From: Actinomycetota bacterium
GTDB taxonomy: Bacteria > Actinomycetota > Actinomycetes > Actinomycetales > Microbacteriaceae
Direction of reading: 5' to 3'
Assembly (NCBI GenBank): GCA_947449765.1
Contig: CANFSP010000007.1
Span: forward strand, 20,414 to 84,413
DNA: 64,000 bases
A program made the translations under genes and the position numbers. The notes below the pieces were generated by a model. It did not search any database. It was not told the DNA's origin and saw only the letters and a program-made list of their open reading frames with translations. Positions within the stretch are counted from its first letter, which is position 1. Each line of letters begins with the position of its first letter. Positions 19,260-28,237 of the stretch are shown piece by piece.

Positions 19260-21545
19260 TCAATTCTTGATGAGGACTTTGAGGGATTGGCTCGAACTGT
19301 AGTTGAGGGAGTCACCGCTGTAGACGACGCGAAGATAGCGGATGACCCCCGAGCTCGTTCCCGTCACCCGCCACTTGCTGGCCAGAGGCAGCTTTACTCG
19401 AGCGATGCCATCTGCGGCGACCTTAACCGGGTAGGTCGTGAGACCGGTTCCACCGCCGGGCGACGTGCTGATGTAAACGGAGACAGTGCCGGTTGGCGTT
19501 CCTCCCGCACTAGAAAGCACAACGGCAAGTGCGGGAACTGTCGACGACGATGTCGAAATCGACCCGAAAAAGCCGCCGACTCCGGAAAGATCAGTGAAAC
19601 CCGCCGTAGATGAGACAGACATGCTGGGCGCGTAGCTGGCTACCTCAAGATCCTGGGTTTCAGTCTCGGCAGATAACGAGGGACTCGAGCCGTCGGGATC
19701 AAAAACGGCTTTCACTGTTCGGCTCCCGGAGCCGGTTGGTATCCACTCAAACGTCGCGCTCGTGGCGCGCTTGGGCAGGCGCGTGGATGCGTAGACCCAG
19801 CCATCCTGGTTCACAAGCTTGAGTGTTCCACCCACGAGACGTCCACCTGCTCCGGCAGTTACGGTCGCTGTAATAGGAACCCGTGAGCCGGACACGACTC
19901 GATCCGGCAGGTCAGTAAGGCTCACCGAGTATGGCTCGGCCACACGTAACGACTTTTCCGACGACAAAATAGTGCCGGAAAACATGTTCGTATCTGTTGT
20001 CTGGTAACTGGCCCGATAACTGAACACGTCTCCCGGAGTCGCCGAAACTGAATCAAACACGATTGTTTTGGTTCCGTAGAAGTCGTATGAACCAACATTC
20101 GTCTCGGAATCGGGAATCTTGGTCTCTCCGCTCGGGGACGAGCTGTGAAACGTCGCGATGCCTGCCATCTGATTCACCTTGACGGTGAGATCAACGTTGT
20201 CGCCCACAGCGACTTGCGAAAACTCAAGAGAAAGATCCACCGGTGGCGCCACCTTGTAGCCAGCCCGATAGCCGATGTAGCCGCAGTCACTCGTTGACGC
20301 GGGAACGGCGGTGTTGGTCAACGGGATGAATCCGTACAACGAAATGAAGGAGGAATTCTTGCAAATATCTGAGTTAGAACCGTTGAATACCGCGTATTCG
20401 CGCGTGCTGGAGTCCGCTACCCGGTGGTAAGGCACGACGTTGAAGACATACCTCGTGGTGGGGAAAAGGGGTGCTGCATCCCCGTTGCTCATCACCGGGG
20501 GCATTAATCCGAACCCCCACTTCATTGACAGGAGGACGACGCCACGACGGTTGTCGGTGACACCGGTGGTGGCCGACCGCGATTGAGCAATCCACGACGA
20601 CACAGAATAGGGCCCGATAGCGCCCGCACCAATCGTCGCGAGAGATAGCCCCATGTTGGCATCAGTAATGGCGGTGTTCGTCCCCGAGATTAGGGTGCTC
20701 GTCCGAATGCACGAGGCACTGGGGTTGGACGACACAAGGTTTGATGAGTCTGCTGGGTAGCCGGCTAAGGCCGTTACAAAATACCTTCTCGTTTCCGACA
20801 TGAGATCGTAACTCGGCAGGACTGGCTTAATCTCTATCGCTCGGGTTGCACCTGACGGGAGTAGAGTGCCGCTCGGCCCCACCCCCACATAGGTGTCGGT
20901 CGCGGACAGGTACACCCAGCGCGCGAGACAGTGATAGATGCTGTAGATAGATGGCGTGTAAGCCGTATCACTCGAAGACCCGATGGTAAGTGGGAGGACG
21001 TTCACGCCGTTGTTGACAACGGTCGAAGGATTGACCGCAAGGGCAATCGATTCCTTCGCAAAGGGGACATACGACCAGATCCCTGATGAGGATGGCGCGT
21101 CACCTCCTGACGCACTCGGTGGCAGGGTCGTTCGGGCGAAATCCACCTGACCCGCGGCTTCAGGATTCGTTACGGTAAATGAGTTTCCGGGCACCTCAAC
21201 GTGACCGGTAGCGAGTCGGCCGTAGGCCACCGAGAGGAGCTCTCGCGCATCTGACTCACTACGGGGTCGAGGCAGCTCAGCTCCATTGGGTTTCACCACA
21301 ATCGGGGAAACCCCTGATGCGCCGTAGGACGCAATTTTTTGTGCACCCGCGGTCGTATTGACTAGGTTTGCCACCCGATCAAAGAGTTTTTCTGTGAGGC
21401 TCGATCCGAAACCCACAAGGGTTTGCGCAGTAGACGCGGGCGTGGAAGACGGATCTGCGTGAGCTGCTGGGGCGACGAGAACGCCCGCAACGACCATTGT
21501 CGCCGCGATGGAAGCGGTCCAGACCCGTCGAGAGCTCGTGCGCAT
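19260..21545 (-). CDS. Secreted PstS-like protein with Ig-like C-terminal modules (paralogue B)
   Basis: A 761-residue protein from the ATG at 21545 (MRTSSRRVW), preceded by GGGGAA. A TTG four codons upstream is less likely. The signal peptide ends APAAHA. It shares paralogue A's layout: LVGFGSSLTEKLF at the N-terminus, IWSYVPFAKESIALAVNPSTVVNNG, the conserved YHCLARW, SDICK and SDCGYIGY cysteines, and the terminal module GTVSVYISTSPGGGTGLTTYP with RYLRVVYSGDS. The GSDTTQ loop is replaced by GSSLTE, so phosphate binding is doubtful. It lies 214 bases upstream of paralogue A on the same strand, so the two may be a transcription unit or a local duplication. Confidence 0.72.
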   Translation of the reverse strand: MRTSSRRVWTASIAATMVVAGVLVAPAAHADPSSTPASTAQTLVGFGSSLTEKLFDRVANLVNTTAGAQKIASYGASGVSPIVVKPNGAELPRPRSESDARELLSVAYGRLATGHVEVPGNSFTVTNPEAAGQVDFARTTLPPSASGGDAPSSSGIWSYVPFAKESIALAVNPSTVVNNGVNVLPLTIGSSSDTAYTPSIYSIYHCLARWVYLSATDTYVGVGPSGTLLPSGATRAIEIKPVLPSYDLMSETRRYFVTALAGYPADSSNLVSSNPSASCIRTSTLISGTNTAITDANMGLSLATIGAGAIGPYSVSSWIAQSRSATTGVTDNRRGVVLLSMKWGFGLMPPVMSNGDAAPLFPTTRYVFNVVPYHRVADSSTREYAVFNGSNSDICKNSSFISLYGFIPLTNTAVPASTSDCGYIGYRAGYKVAPPVDLSLEFSQVAVGDNVDLTVKVNQMAGIATFHSSSPSGETKIPDSETNVGSYDFYGTKTIVFDSVSATPGDVFSYRASYQTTDTNMFSGTILSSEKSLRVAEPYSVSLTDLPDRVVSGSRVPITATVTAGAGGRLVGGTLKLVNQDGWVYASTRLPKRATSATFEWIPTGSGSRTVKAVFDPDGSSPSLSAETETQDLEVASYAPSMSVSSTAGFTDLSGVGGFFGSISTSSSTVPALAVVLSSAGGTPTGTVSVYISTSPGGGTGLTTYPVKVAADGIARVKLPLASKWRVTGTSSGVIRYLRVVYSGDSLNYSSSQSLKVLIKN

Positions 21546-21681
21546 GATTTTCCCCAAATCTCGAACGCGAAGCGCAACACAATGGTGCCAATATGCGAGA
21601 GATTATCAGCCGAGTGCCCACAACTCAACGGTTCCGCGCGCACGGAGAATGTCGCCCGCTCCGACATAGACTGGAGCCACA

Positions 21682-22884
21682 GTGAGACGATACTTTGCGA
21701 TTGTGCGCGTGCCGGGAGTGGCACGCGTATTGTTGTCGCAACTGGTGGCACGCTTCCCCTTTGGCATGCTGTCGATAGCCTTTCTCGTCTTCGCCCAGCG
21801 CACCTACGACTCATACGCGGCCGCCGGAGCTGTTCTGGCCGCCATGAGCCTCGGCAACGCCGTCGCCGGCCCTATCTCTGCTCGTTTCATCGGGGTCTGG
21901 GGAGTGCGCACAGTGATTCTCAGCGCGGCAACTCTGGTTTCGGCAACCATCACGGTGATGGTCTTCGTGCCGATGCCGGTTTTCGTCATGGCCATGCTCG
22001 GCTGCCTAGCCGGGGCCGCGTATCCGCCCGTTCAGTCGGCTGTGCGCACGCTCTATCCCAAAATGGTGGACTCACAACAGCTCGGAGCGCTGTACTCCCT
22101 CGACGCCTCCGCACAAGAAATCATCTGGATTGTCGGCCCAGTCATTACAACCTTCATCAGCATCCAGATCAGTGATGTGCTGGGCGTGATGCTGAGCGTC
22201 GCCTTCTTTATCGGCGGAGGGTTGTGGTTCGTCACGTCGCCTGCCGTCGCAAAGGTGAAGATTCCGCGCAATTCGTCACGTTTCGGGGCCGTGTTGCGAA
22301 ATCCCGTGGTGTCGCTCAACACGTTCATCGGTCTGCTCTTCGTTGCATCCTTCGCATCCGCCGAAGCGAGCATCATCGCGATCTTTGGCGACACCAATTC
22401 GCAGTCGGGATTCGTTCTCGGTGCGTGGGCCCTCGGGTCTCTCGTCGGCGGGCTGGCACTCGGCCACGTGGGGATCGCACCCTGGGGTTTGCTCTGGCGT
22501 ATCGGGATCACCGTGGTGGGCCTCGGTCTTGCGTTCGTGTCGACCGATTTCTGGTGGCTTACGGCCGTGCTTTTTCTGGCCGGTGTGGGTGTCGCGCCCT
22601 CGCTGGCGGCACTCTTTTCCAACGTGTCGGCATCAGTGCGGTTCAGTGAGACTCCCGAAGCATTCGGCTGGCTCGGCACGGGTCAAGTCATCGGTGCAGC
22701 TGCGGGCTCCGCGGTCGCCGGCATCACCATCGACTACTTCGGTGGCTCGGGTGCACTCGGGGTATCGCTTGTCTTTCTCATCCTCACCATTGTGAGCGCC
22801 GCCGTTGCCATACCGTGGATGCCGGATCTGCGCCATGGCAAACTCGGTCCGCGCACCGAATCCGTCACCACTATCGCGAGCTGA
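21682..22884 (+). CDS. MFS transporter (12 TM)
   Basis: A 400-residue major facilitator protein with about 12 helices. The GTG at 21682 lies 9 bases after a TAGACT hexamer and there is no ribosome binding site, so it may be leaderless. Motifs include GPISARFIGVWGVRTV between early helices and a second-half APWGLLWRIG loop. It is divergent from the PstS-like paralogue B and convergent with pdxH, the two stops being 1 base apart. The substrate is unknown; such proteins are often drug or metabolite exporters. Confidence 0.85.
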   Translation: MRRYFAIVRVPGVARVLLSQLVARFPFGMLSIAFLVFAQRTYDSYAAAGAVLAAMSLGNAVAGPISARFIGVWGVRTVILSAATLVSATITVMVFVPMPVFVMAMLGCLAGAAYPPVQSAVRTLYPKMVDSQQLGALYSLDASAQEIIWIVGPVITTFISIQISDVLGVMLSVAFFIGGGLWFVTSPAVAKVKIPRNSSRFGAVLRNPVVSLNTFIGLLFVASFASAEASIIAIFGDTNSQSGFVLGAWALGSLVGGLALGHVGIAPWGLLWRIGITVVGLGLAFVSTDFWWLTAVLFLAGVGVAPSLAALFSNVSASVRFSETPEAFGWLGTGQVIGAAAGSAVAGITIDYFGGSGALGVSLVFLILTIVSAAVAIPWMPDLRHGKLGPRTESVTTIAS

Positions 22885-22885
22885 C

Positions 22886-23539
22886 TCACGGTTGCAGTCG
22901 TTGACGCGACCACGATCCATCGGCGGTGCGCGAAAACAGGTGCCGATCGTGAAAGCGCATCGATCGACCAGCCCAGAACTCAATCGTGCTCAGACGGATG
23001 AGAAAGGCTCCCCAATTCTCCGGTCGAGGAACCGCAACGTCGTCGGGGTAGCGAGCGGTCAGTTCGGCGAGCGCGGCGTCAAGCGCCTCGCGTGAATCAA
23101 TCGGCCGGGACTGTGCGCTCGCTGCCGAGGCGAGCTGGGCACCTTTTGGTCGACGATTCCAGAGCGCATCAGAAACCTCAGACGTCGCCCGTTCGGCACG
23201 ACCGGTAACGATGACCTGGTGCTTGAGCGCGTACCACCCGAAGACGGCCGAGACCGGGGGATGCGCATCCAACGCCTCACCTTTGCGTGAATCGTAATTC
23301 GTGACGAAGACGAAGCCCTCGTCGGTGATGTCTTTGAGCAGTACAGTTCTCGAACTCGGAGTGCCGTCGGCGTCGAGCGTGGAAAGAACCATCGCATTGG
23401 GTTCGAAAACCTCGGCATCCTCGGCTTGCTGCAGCCAGGCCTGAAAGAGCGCGATCGGGTCGTCGCCGACTTCGCTATCGGACAATCCCTCGTTGCCGTA
23501 ATCGGTGTGCTGTGTGAGGGATTTCACGCTGTACTCCAT
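22886..23539 (-). CDS. pdxH: Pyridoxamine/pyridoxine 5'-phosphate oxidase
   Basis: This FMN enzyme oxidises PNP/PMP to pyridoxal phosphate. The 217-residue length is usual. Visible family segments are ANAMVLSTLDADGTPSSRTVLLKD (FMN and substrate binding, about 47-70), YDSRKGEALDAHP, RPENWGAFLIRLSTIEFW and the C-terminal RLHDR-type FHDRHLF and RLQP ending. It is transcribed convergently with the MFS gene. Confidence 0.9.
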   Translation of the reverse strand: MEYSVKSLTQHTDYGNEGLSDSEVGDDPIALFQAWLQQAEDAEVFEPNAMVLSTLDADGTPSSRTVLLKDITDEGFVFVTNYDSRKGEALDAHPPVSAVFGWYALKHQVIVTGRAERATSEVSDALWNRRPKGAQLASAASAQSRPIDSREALDAALAELTARYPDDVAVPRPENWGAFLIRLSTIEFWAGRSMRFHDRHLFSRTADGSWSRQRLQP

Positions 23540-23705
23540 CGTTCGTGAGGGGGAATGCCTACAAGGCCAGCCTAGGGCGCTTCATGGTTGGCCATTTGTG
23601 ACACTTTGTGACCTTCAGTTACCGCATGTGTCGGTCCGGTTTTTCGAACCGGGACGCGCGTTTGTACGGTGATGTCAACGACCTCCGACCGAGAAAGACG
23701 AGACC

Positions 23706-24260
23706 ATGTCCAACACCATCATCGACTCCCCTGTTCCCACCATTTCCGACGCTGATCGCGCAGAGCGCCTCACCGGAGCAGGAGCCTTTTGGTCGGGCCA
23801 CGTTGACGCCGACAAGAACAACGCGAAGCTGACCTACCTAGTCAAGGGCTTTGGCGAAGGTTCGGTGGCTACCCGCCTCACGGCCGGCAAGCACGAGTTC
23901 TACATCGACGAGCCCGCAGGTCTCGCCGGCGACGACGTGGCTGCTAGCCCAGTTGAGTACGCACTCGGTGCGCTGATTGCCTGCCAGATCGTGGTCTACC
24001 GACTCTACGCACAGGGTCTCGGCATTCAGATCGACTCGATCGCCGGTAAAGCTGAGGGTGACTTGGACGTGCAGGGCATCTTTGGCTTTGACGAGTCGGT
24101 TCGCCCGGGATTCACGGATGTTCGCCTCAGCATCCACGTCACCGGCCCAGAAACCGCCGAGCGCTACGCCGAGCTGCAGCGCGTCGTCGACGCACACTGC
24201 CCGGTGCTCGATCTGTTCAGCAACGCAACCCCGGTTTCGGTGAGCATCACCTCGAACTAG
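23706..24260 (+). CDS. OsmC-family peroxiredoxin-like protein
   Basis: A 184-residue protein of the OsmC/Ohr fold, whose members reduce organic hydroperoxides. The two conserved redox cysteines are present: C93 in ALIACQIV and C165 in VDAHCPVLD. A leader with GAGAAAGACGAG lies before the ATG and a TACGGT hexamer about 40 bases upstream. A strong terminator follows the stop, so it is probably monocistronic. Confidence 0.86.
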   Translation: MSNTIIDSPVPTISDADRAERLTGAGAFWSGHVDADKNNAKLTYLVKGFGEGSVATRLTAGKHEFYIDEPAGLAGDDVAASPVEYALGALIACQIVVYRLYAQGLGIQIDSIAGKAEGDLDVQGIFGFDESVRPGFTDVRLSIHVTGPETAERYAELQRVVDAHCPVLDLFSNATPVSVSITSN

Positions 24261-24267
24261 GTGTCAC

Positions 24268-24314
24268 CACGAGTGGCGGCGCTCGGCTGTGGCCGGGTGC
24301 CGCCACTCGTGTTT
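24268..24314 (+). terminator. Intrinsic terminator after the OsmC gene
   Basis: Perfect 13-bp arms CACGAGTGGCGGC (24268-24280) and GCCGCCACTCGTG (24299-24311) flank an 18-base loop and are followed by TTT. Confidence 0.7.
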
Positions 24315-24348
24315 GCCCACTCACGTTTGCCCCAGCTGTGATCACCCA

Positions 24349-24363
24349 TTCCATTGAATGAGA
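24349..24363. promoter_or_regulatory. Operator-like half-perfect copy upstream of the IclR gene
   Basis: TTCCATTGAATGAGA matches 13 of 15 positions of the perfect palindrome at 25175-25189. Its position 26 bases before the IclR gene suggests autoregulation. Confidence 0.65.
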
Positions 24364-24388
24364 GACACCGAGACGCTTCTCCGGCACA

Positions 24389-25183
24389 ATGAGAGTCATG
24401 GCAAACTCTCCATCCGGCGATTCGATGATTGAACGGATTGCGCGCATCCTCGAGAGCTTTTCCAGCACGCGCGTGGCGCAGACATCCTCCGACATCGCTC
24501 GGCGCGCCAAGCTCCCCCACTCCACGGCACACCGCCTGGTGGCTGAGCTCGTCGATTCGGGCCTCCTCGAGCGCGAAGAAAGCGGTGCGGTACGCATCGG
24601 CATGCGCCTATGGGAACTGACCACACGCGGCTCCCACGCACTTGGCCTTCGGCAGCTCGCTATGCCCTTCATGGAAGAAGTGCAGTCGAGCGTGAAGGAG
24701 CACACCCAACTTGGCGTACTTGAACACGATGAAGTGCTGTTCATCGAGCGACTCTCCGAGCGCGGCGCAGGAGCGAACATCACCAAGATTGCGGGGCGAT
24801 TGCCACTCAATGCCTCATCATCTGGACTCGTACTCCTCGCCTTCGCGCCCCAGCACTACCAGAACCGAATTCTCGCGGGCGACCTGCCTGCCCTCAGTCG
24901 CGAAACCATCACCGACCCGGATGCTTTGCGCACCAAACTCGCTGAAATCCGCAAGGTTGGCTATGCGTACGCGCCTGGCTCGGTCGAGAGCGTGTCCACC
25001 GGTATCGCGGTGCCGATTTCGGACTCAACCGGTGTGATCGCGGCGCTCTCGGTCGTGCTTCCGCGCGGCACAGACAACGAGGATGCGCGTCGCGCGCGGG
25101 AGGCCGCAGCCATCGCAGCACTGCGGCACGCCTCCACTGGACTCACCAACGCGATAAGCGAGGTGAGATTTACTTCCCATTGA
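24389..25183 (+). CDS. IclR-family transcriptional regulator, probable PobR-type
   Basis: A 264-residue regulator. The N-terminal winged helix-turn-helix (about 12-70) contains SSDIARRAKLPHSTAHRLVAELVDSGLLEREE. The C-terminal effector domain includes LPLNASSSGLVLLAF and YAYAPGSVESVSTGIAVPI. A second in-frame ATG nine bases on (24398) is an equally possible start. Its gene is followed by pobA, and matching palindromes precede both genes, so it most likely controls itself and pobA in response to an aromatic acid. Activation or repression cannot be told. Confidence 0.87.
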   Translation: MRVMANSPSGDSMIERIARILESFSSTRVAQTSSDIARRAKLPHSTAHRLVAELVDSGLLEREESGAVRIGMRLWELTTRGSHALGLRQLAMPFMEEVQSSVKEHTQLGVLEHDEVLFIERLSERGAGANITKIAGRLPLNASSSGLVLLAFAPQHYQNRILAGDLPALSRETITDPDALRTKLAEIRKVGYAYAPGSVESVSTGIAVPISDSTGVIAALSVVLPRGTDNEDARRAREAAAIAALRHASTGLTNAISEVRFTSH

Positions 25184-25189
25184 ATGGGA
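25175..25189. promoter_or_regulatory. Perfect 15-bp palindromic operator upstream of pobA
   Basis: TCCCATTGAATGGGA is a perfect inverted repeat around one central base. It overlaps the stop codon of the IclR gene and lies 74 bases before pobA. A 13/15 copy precedes the IclR gene itself. Confidence 0.75.
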
Positions 25190-25263
25190 TAGCGGTGGTT
25201 TGGGCATCCGCCCCTGTTGAATGCTGGTGACACCCAAGTTTTTCGGCACCAACAGGAGAAATC

Positions 25264-26454
25264 ATGACCAACGTAATGAAGACCCAAGTCGGCATCATCG
25301 GCGCGGGCCCGGCGGGTCTCTTGCTCGCACACCTGCTTCAGATTTCCGGAATCGACTCAATCGTGATCGACGGCAAAACTCGCGAAGACATCGAAGGTGT
25401 CGTCAAGGCGGGAATCATCGAGAACCCCGCTGTGGAGGTGCTCGTCGAATCGGGCGTGACCACCCCGGAGCAGCTCGCTGGTGTGCGTCACGACGGTGTG
25501 GAGTTCCACTTTGACGGTCACACGCACCGCTTCGACTTCAAGTCGCTGATCAACCGCTCGGTCTGGCTCTACCCTCAGCACGAGACCCTCATCGACTTGA
25601 TTGCTGCGCGAGTTCGGGCCGGAAGCGAGCCACTCTTCGAGCACCTCGCCGAAGACATCCTGGATGCTGACACCGATCACCCGCGCATCGTGGGCAAGAC
25701 CGTCTCCGGCGAACCCTTCGAAATTCAGGCCCAGATGGTAGTGGGAGCTGACGGTTCGGGCTCAATCGCACGCAAGGCGGTCAACGGTTCGCAGTTCGCC
25801 GGCTTCTTCCGCGAGTACCCGTTCGCGTGGTACGGCATCCTCTGTGAGGCGCCACCGAGCAGTGAGGAGCTCATCTACTCACGGGCCGAGGAGGGCTTTG
25901 TGCTCATCTCCACCCGCACCGACAAGATTCAGCGCATGTACTTCCAGTGCGACCCGGAGCTCGACGCCTCGACGGTCAGCGACGCCGAGATTTGGGAAAA
26001 ACTGCAGCGGGGTGTCACGGGAACGACACTCAAGCAGGGGCCCATCTTCCGCAAAGACGTGTTGCGCTTCCGCTCCTTCGTCGCCGAACACCTCAACAAG
26101 GGCAACGTGTTCTTGTGCGGTGACGCTGCGCACACCGTTCCACCGACGGGCGCCAAGGGAATGAACCTCGCCTTTAGCGATGTGCTCTGGCTCAACGAGG
26201 CACTCCGCGAATTCTTTACCACCGGATCGCGCGCGCTCATCGAAAAGTATGAAGAGAATGCGCTGAACCGCATCTGGAAAGCGGAGCACTTCAGCTACTG
26301 GATGACCTCGATGCTGCACGTCGCACCCGACGCCACCGAGTTTGACAAGCACCGCCAGCTAGGCGAGCTCTACATGCTCACCGAGTCAGAGTATGGAAAC
26401 AAGCTCATCGCCGAGGGCTACACCGGTTGGGCGTACGGAGCGAGCTGGAAGTAG
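25264..26454 (+). CDS. pobA: 4-hydroxybenzoate 3-monooxygenase
   Basis: This flavoprotein hydroxylates 4-hydroxybenzoate to protocatechuate using NAD(P)H and oxygen. The 396-residue protein has the FAD motif GIIGAGPAGLLLAHLL (9-24), the second flavin motif GADGSG (161-166) and GDAAHTVPPTGAKGMNLA. Substrate-binding residues known from Pseudomonas PobA are conserved in order: Y205 (ELIY), S216 and R218 (STR), Y226 (MYF) and a late Tyr in EGYTGW. A CAACAGGAG ribosome binding site lies before the ATG. No protocatechuate-cleaving genes are in the window. Confidence 0.92.
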   Translation: MTNVMKTQVGIIGAGPAGLLLAHLLQISGIDSIVIDGKTREDIEGVVKAGIIENPAVEVLVESGVTTPEQLAGVRHDGVEFHFDGHTHRFDFKSLINRSVWLYPQHETLIDLIAARVRAGSEPLFEHLAEDILDADTDHPRIVGKTVSGEPFEIQAQMVVGADGSGSIARKAVNGSQFAGFFREYPFAWYGILCEAPPSSEELIYSRAEEGFVLISTRTDKIQRMYFQCDPELDASTVSDAEIWEKLQRGVTGTTLKQGPIFRKDVLRFRSFVAEHLNKGNVFLCGDAAHTVPPTGAKGMNLAFSDVLWLNEALREFFTTGSRALIEKYEENALNRIWKAEHFSYWMTSMLHVAPDATEFDKHRQLGELYMLTESEYGNKLIAEGYTGWAYGASWK

Positions 26455-26484
26455 CGGCTCGCGTCTCTCGAACGTTAGCTCCCG

Positions 26485-27297
26485 TTATCCCTGCCGAGCC
26501 GATCGCGCTGACTGGGCCGACCTGGCCGACCATCGCCCATCGCGGTAGTCGACAGTAATCGGATGCTCGAACGCGCGCGACACGTTCTCACTGGTCAATA
26601 CCTCGGCAGCCGGGCCTGCGGCGACCACTGCGCCGTGTGCCATGAGGGCAGCGTGCGTGGTGGATGCCGGTAGCTCGTCGATGTGGTGCGTCACGAGAAT
26701 CGAAGTCAGCTCGTCCGCCTCCTCGGCGAGCTCATCGAGGGTGTCGAGAAGCTGCTCGCGAGCGGTGAGATCAAGACCGGTCATCGGTTCGTCGAGAACG
26801 AGAAGTTTGGGTTGCAGAATCAGTGCGCGTGCAATGAGCACGCGCCCCCGCTCCCCCTGGCTCATCACGTACCACTCGGTGTCGGCGAGGTGTTCGACAC
26901 CAACCTCACGCATAGCTGCCCGCGCGCGGACGACGTCATCCACGTGAGGTTCCCAACGCATCGGGGTCTCGAGTGTTCCGGTAATGCCGGTCAGCACAAC
27001 GTCGAGTCCGTCGAGCGGCCACTGCAGGTCGTGCGCCGGCGTGACGAACCCAACGTCTTTGCGAATCTCGGTGATGTCGAACCGGCCAAGTTGGCGCCCA
27101 AACAGAAAGACGTCGCCACTGGTGGGGTGCATCCACGACGACGCGATTTTGAGCACCGTGGATTTGCCGCTGCCGTTCGGGCCGATGAGGGCCCAGCGCT
27201 CCCCCGCCGCCAGCGAGAGTGAGACGTGGTCGACGATGTTTCGTCCGTTGCGACGAACAACGAGATCAACCAAGCGGATTCGCGCGTCAGAACTCAT
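26485..27297 (-). CDS. Orphan ABC transporter ATPase
   Basis: A 270-residue ATPase with Walker A GPNGSGKST (about 38-46), signature SQGERGRVLIARAL and Walker B LLVLDEPMTGLD. The signature begins SQGE instead of SGGQ, as in some ModC/PhrA-like and metal-uptake ATPases. No permease or binding protein is adjacent. The C-terminus repeats ARSAQSARSAR, which is low complexity. It is convergent with pobA. Function unresolved. Confidence 0.8.
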   Translation of the reverse strand: MSSDARIRLVDLVVRRNGRNIVDHVSLSLAAGERWALIGPNGSGKSTVLKIASSWMHPTSGDVFLFGRQLGRFDITEIRKDVGFVTPAHDLQWPLDGLDVVLTGITGTLETPMRWEPHVDDVVRARAAMREVGVEHLADTEWYVMSQGERGRVLIARALILQPKLLVLDEPMTGLDLTAREQLLDTLDELAEEADELTSILVTHHIDELPASTTHAALMAHGAVVAAGPAAEVLTSENVSRAFEHPITVDYRDGRWSARSAQSARSARQG

Positions 27298-27326
27298 GGT
27301 GGGTAAAGGCTATCCGAAACTCCGGC

Positions 27327-28229
27327 CTATCCGAATCGACCGTTGACGTAATCGTTTGTGCGCGAGTCTTTGGGGTTGTCGAAGATTTGGGTCGTGTCGC
27401 CCTGCTCGACGATGACACCGGGGGTGCCCATCTCAGCGAGGAAGAAGGCACACTTGTCACTCACGCGTGCTGCTTGCTGCATGTTGTGCGTGACGATAAC
27501 GATGGTGACCTCATCGGCGAGTTCCATAATCGTCTGTTCGATACGACGGGTGGATGTGGGGTCGAGGGCTGAGCAGGGCTCATCCATGAGAAGCACACGT
27601 GGCTTGACCGCGAGTGAGCGTGCAATGCACAGACGCTGCTGCTGACCACCGGAGAGGCCTCCGCCGGGCTGGCCGAGGCGATCTTTGACCTCTTTCCAGA
27701 GACCCGCCTTAGTGAGGCACTCTTCGATGAGGGCGTCGCGGTCACTCTTGCCGATTTTGATACCGGTGAGTGACATGCCCGCGGTGACGTTATCCGCAAT
27801 GCTCATGGCCGGGAACGGGTTCGGCTTCTGGAACACCATTCCGATGTGGCGACGAGCCTCAGTGATACGGCGGCTGGGGTCGTAGATGTCCACACCGTCG
27901 AGGAGTACTTCGCCACCGAACTGGGCACCGGGAACGAGTTCGTGCATGCGGTTGAGGGTGCGCAGGAAGGTGGACTTTCCGCAACCGGACGGTCCGATAA
28001 GTGCGGTCACCTGCCCCTTGGGCATGAGGAGCGAAACCTGGTCGAGCACCTTGCGGTCACCGAACCAGGCGGAGACATTGCGTGCGTCAAGATCGGCAAG
28101 AACGTCGGCAGGTTTGGTGGAGAGAACGGACGCCTTGGGGGAATCCGTCTTGGTGAGCTTCACGCCAGATTGACGGAGTTCCGCGCGTGTGGCTGCCTTG
28201 CGGGAGGTTTCCGAGGATGAGAGCGACAT
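27327..28229 (-). CDS. pstB: Phosphate ABC transporter ATPase
   Basis: The ATP-hydrolysing subunit of the Pst phosphate importer. From the ATG at 28229 (RBS AGGAG five bases before) it is 300 residues, with a roughly 50-residue N-terminal extension before the PstB core [17 protein letters not shown]. Walker A is GPSGCGKST, the signature is [15 protein letters not shown], and the PstB-typical KPNPFP and [13 protein letters not shown] segments are present. It starts 8 bases after the sortase-like gene and is separated from pstCAS by about 8 kb of surface-protein genes. Confidence 0.95.
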   Translation of the reverse strand: MSLSSSETSRKAATRAELRQSGVKLTKTDSPKASVLSTKPADVLADLDARNVSAWFGDRKVLDQVSLLMPKGQVTALIGPSGCGKSTFLRTLNRMHELVPGAQFGGEVLLDGVDIYDPSRRITEARRHIGMVFQKPNPFPAMSIADNVTAGMSLTGIKIGKSDRDALIEECLTKAGLWKEVKDRLGQPGGGLSGGQQQRLCIARSLAVKPRVLLMDEPCSALDPTSTRRIEQTIMELADEVTIVIVTHNMQQAARVSDKCAFFLAEMGTPGVIVEQGDTTQIFDNPKDSRTNDYVNGRFG

Positions 28230-28237
28230 GAGGACTC

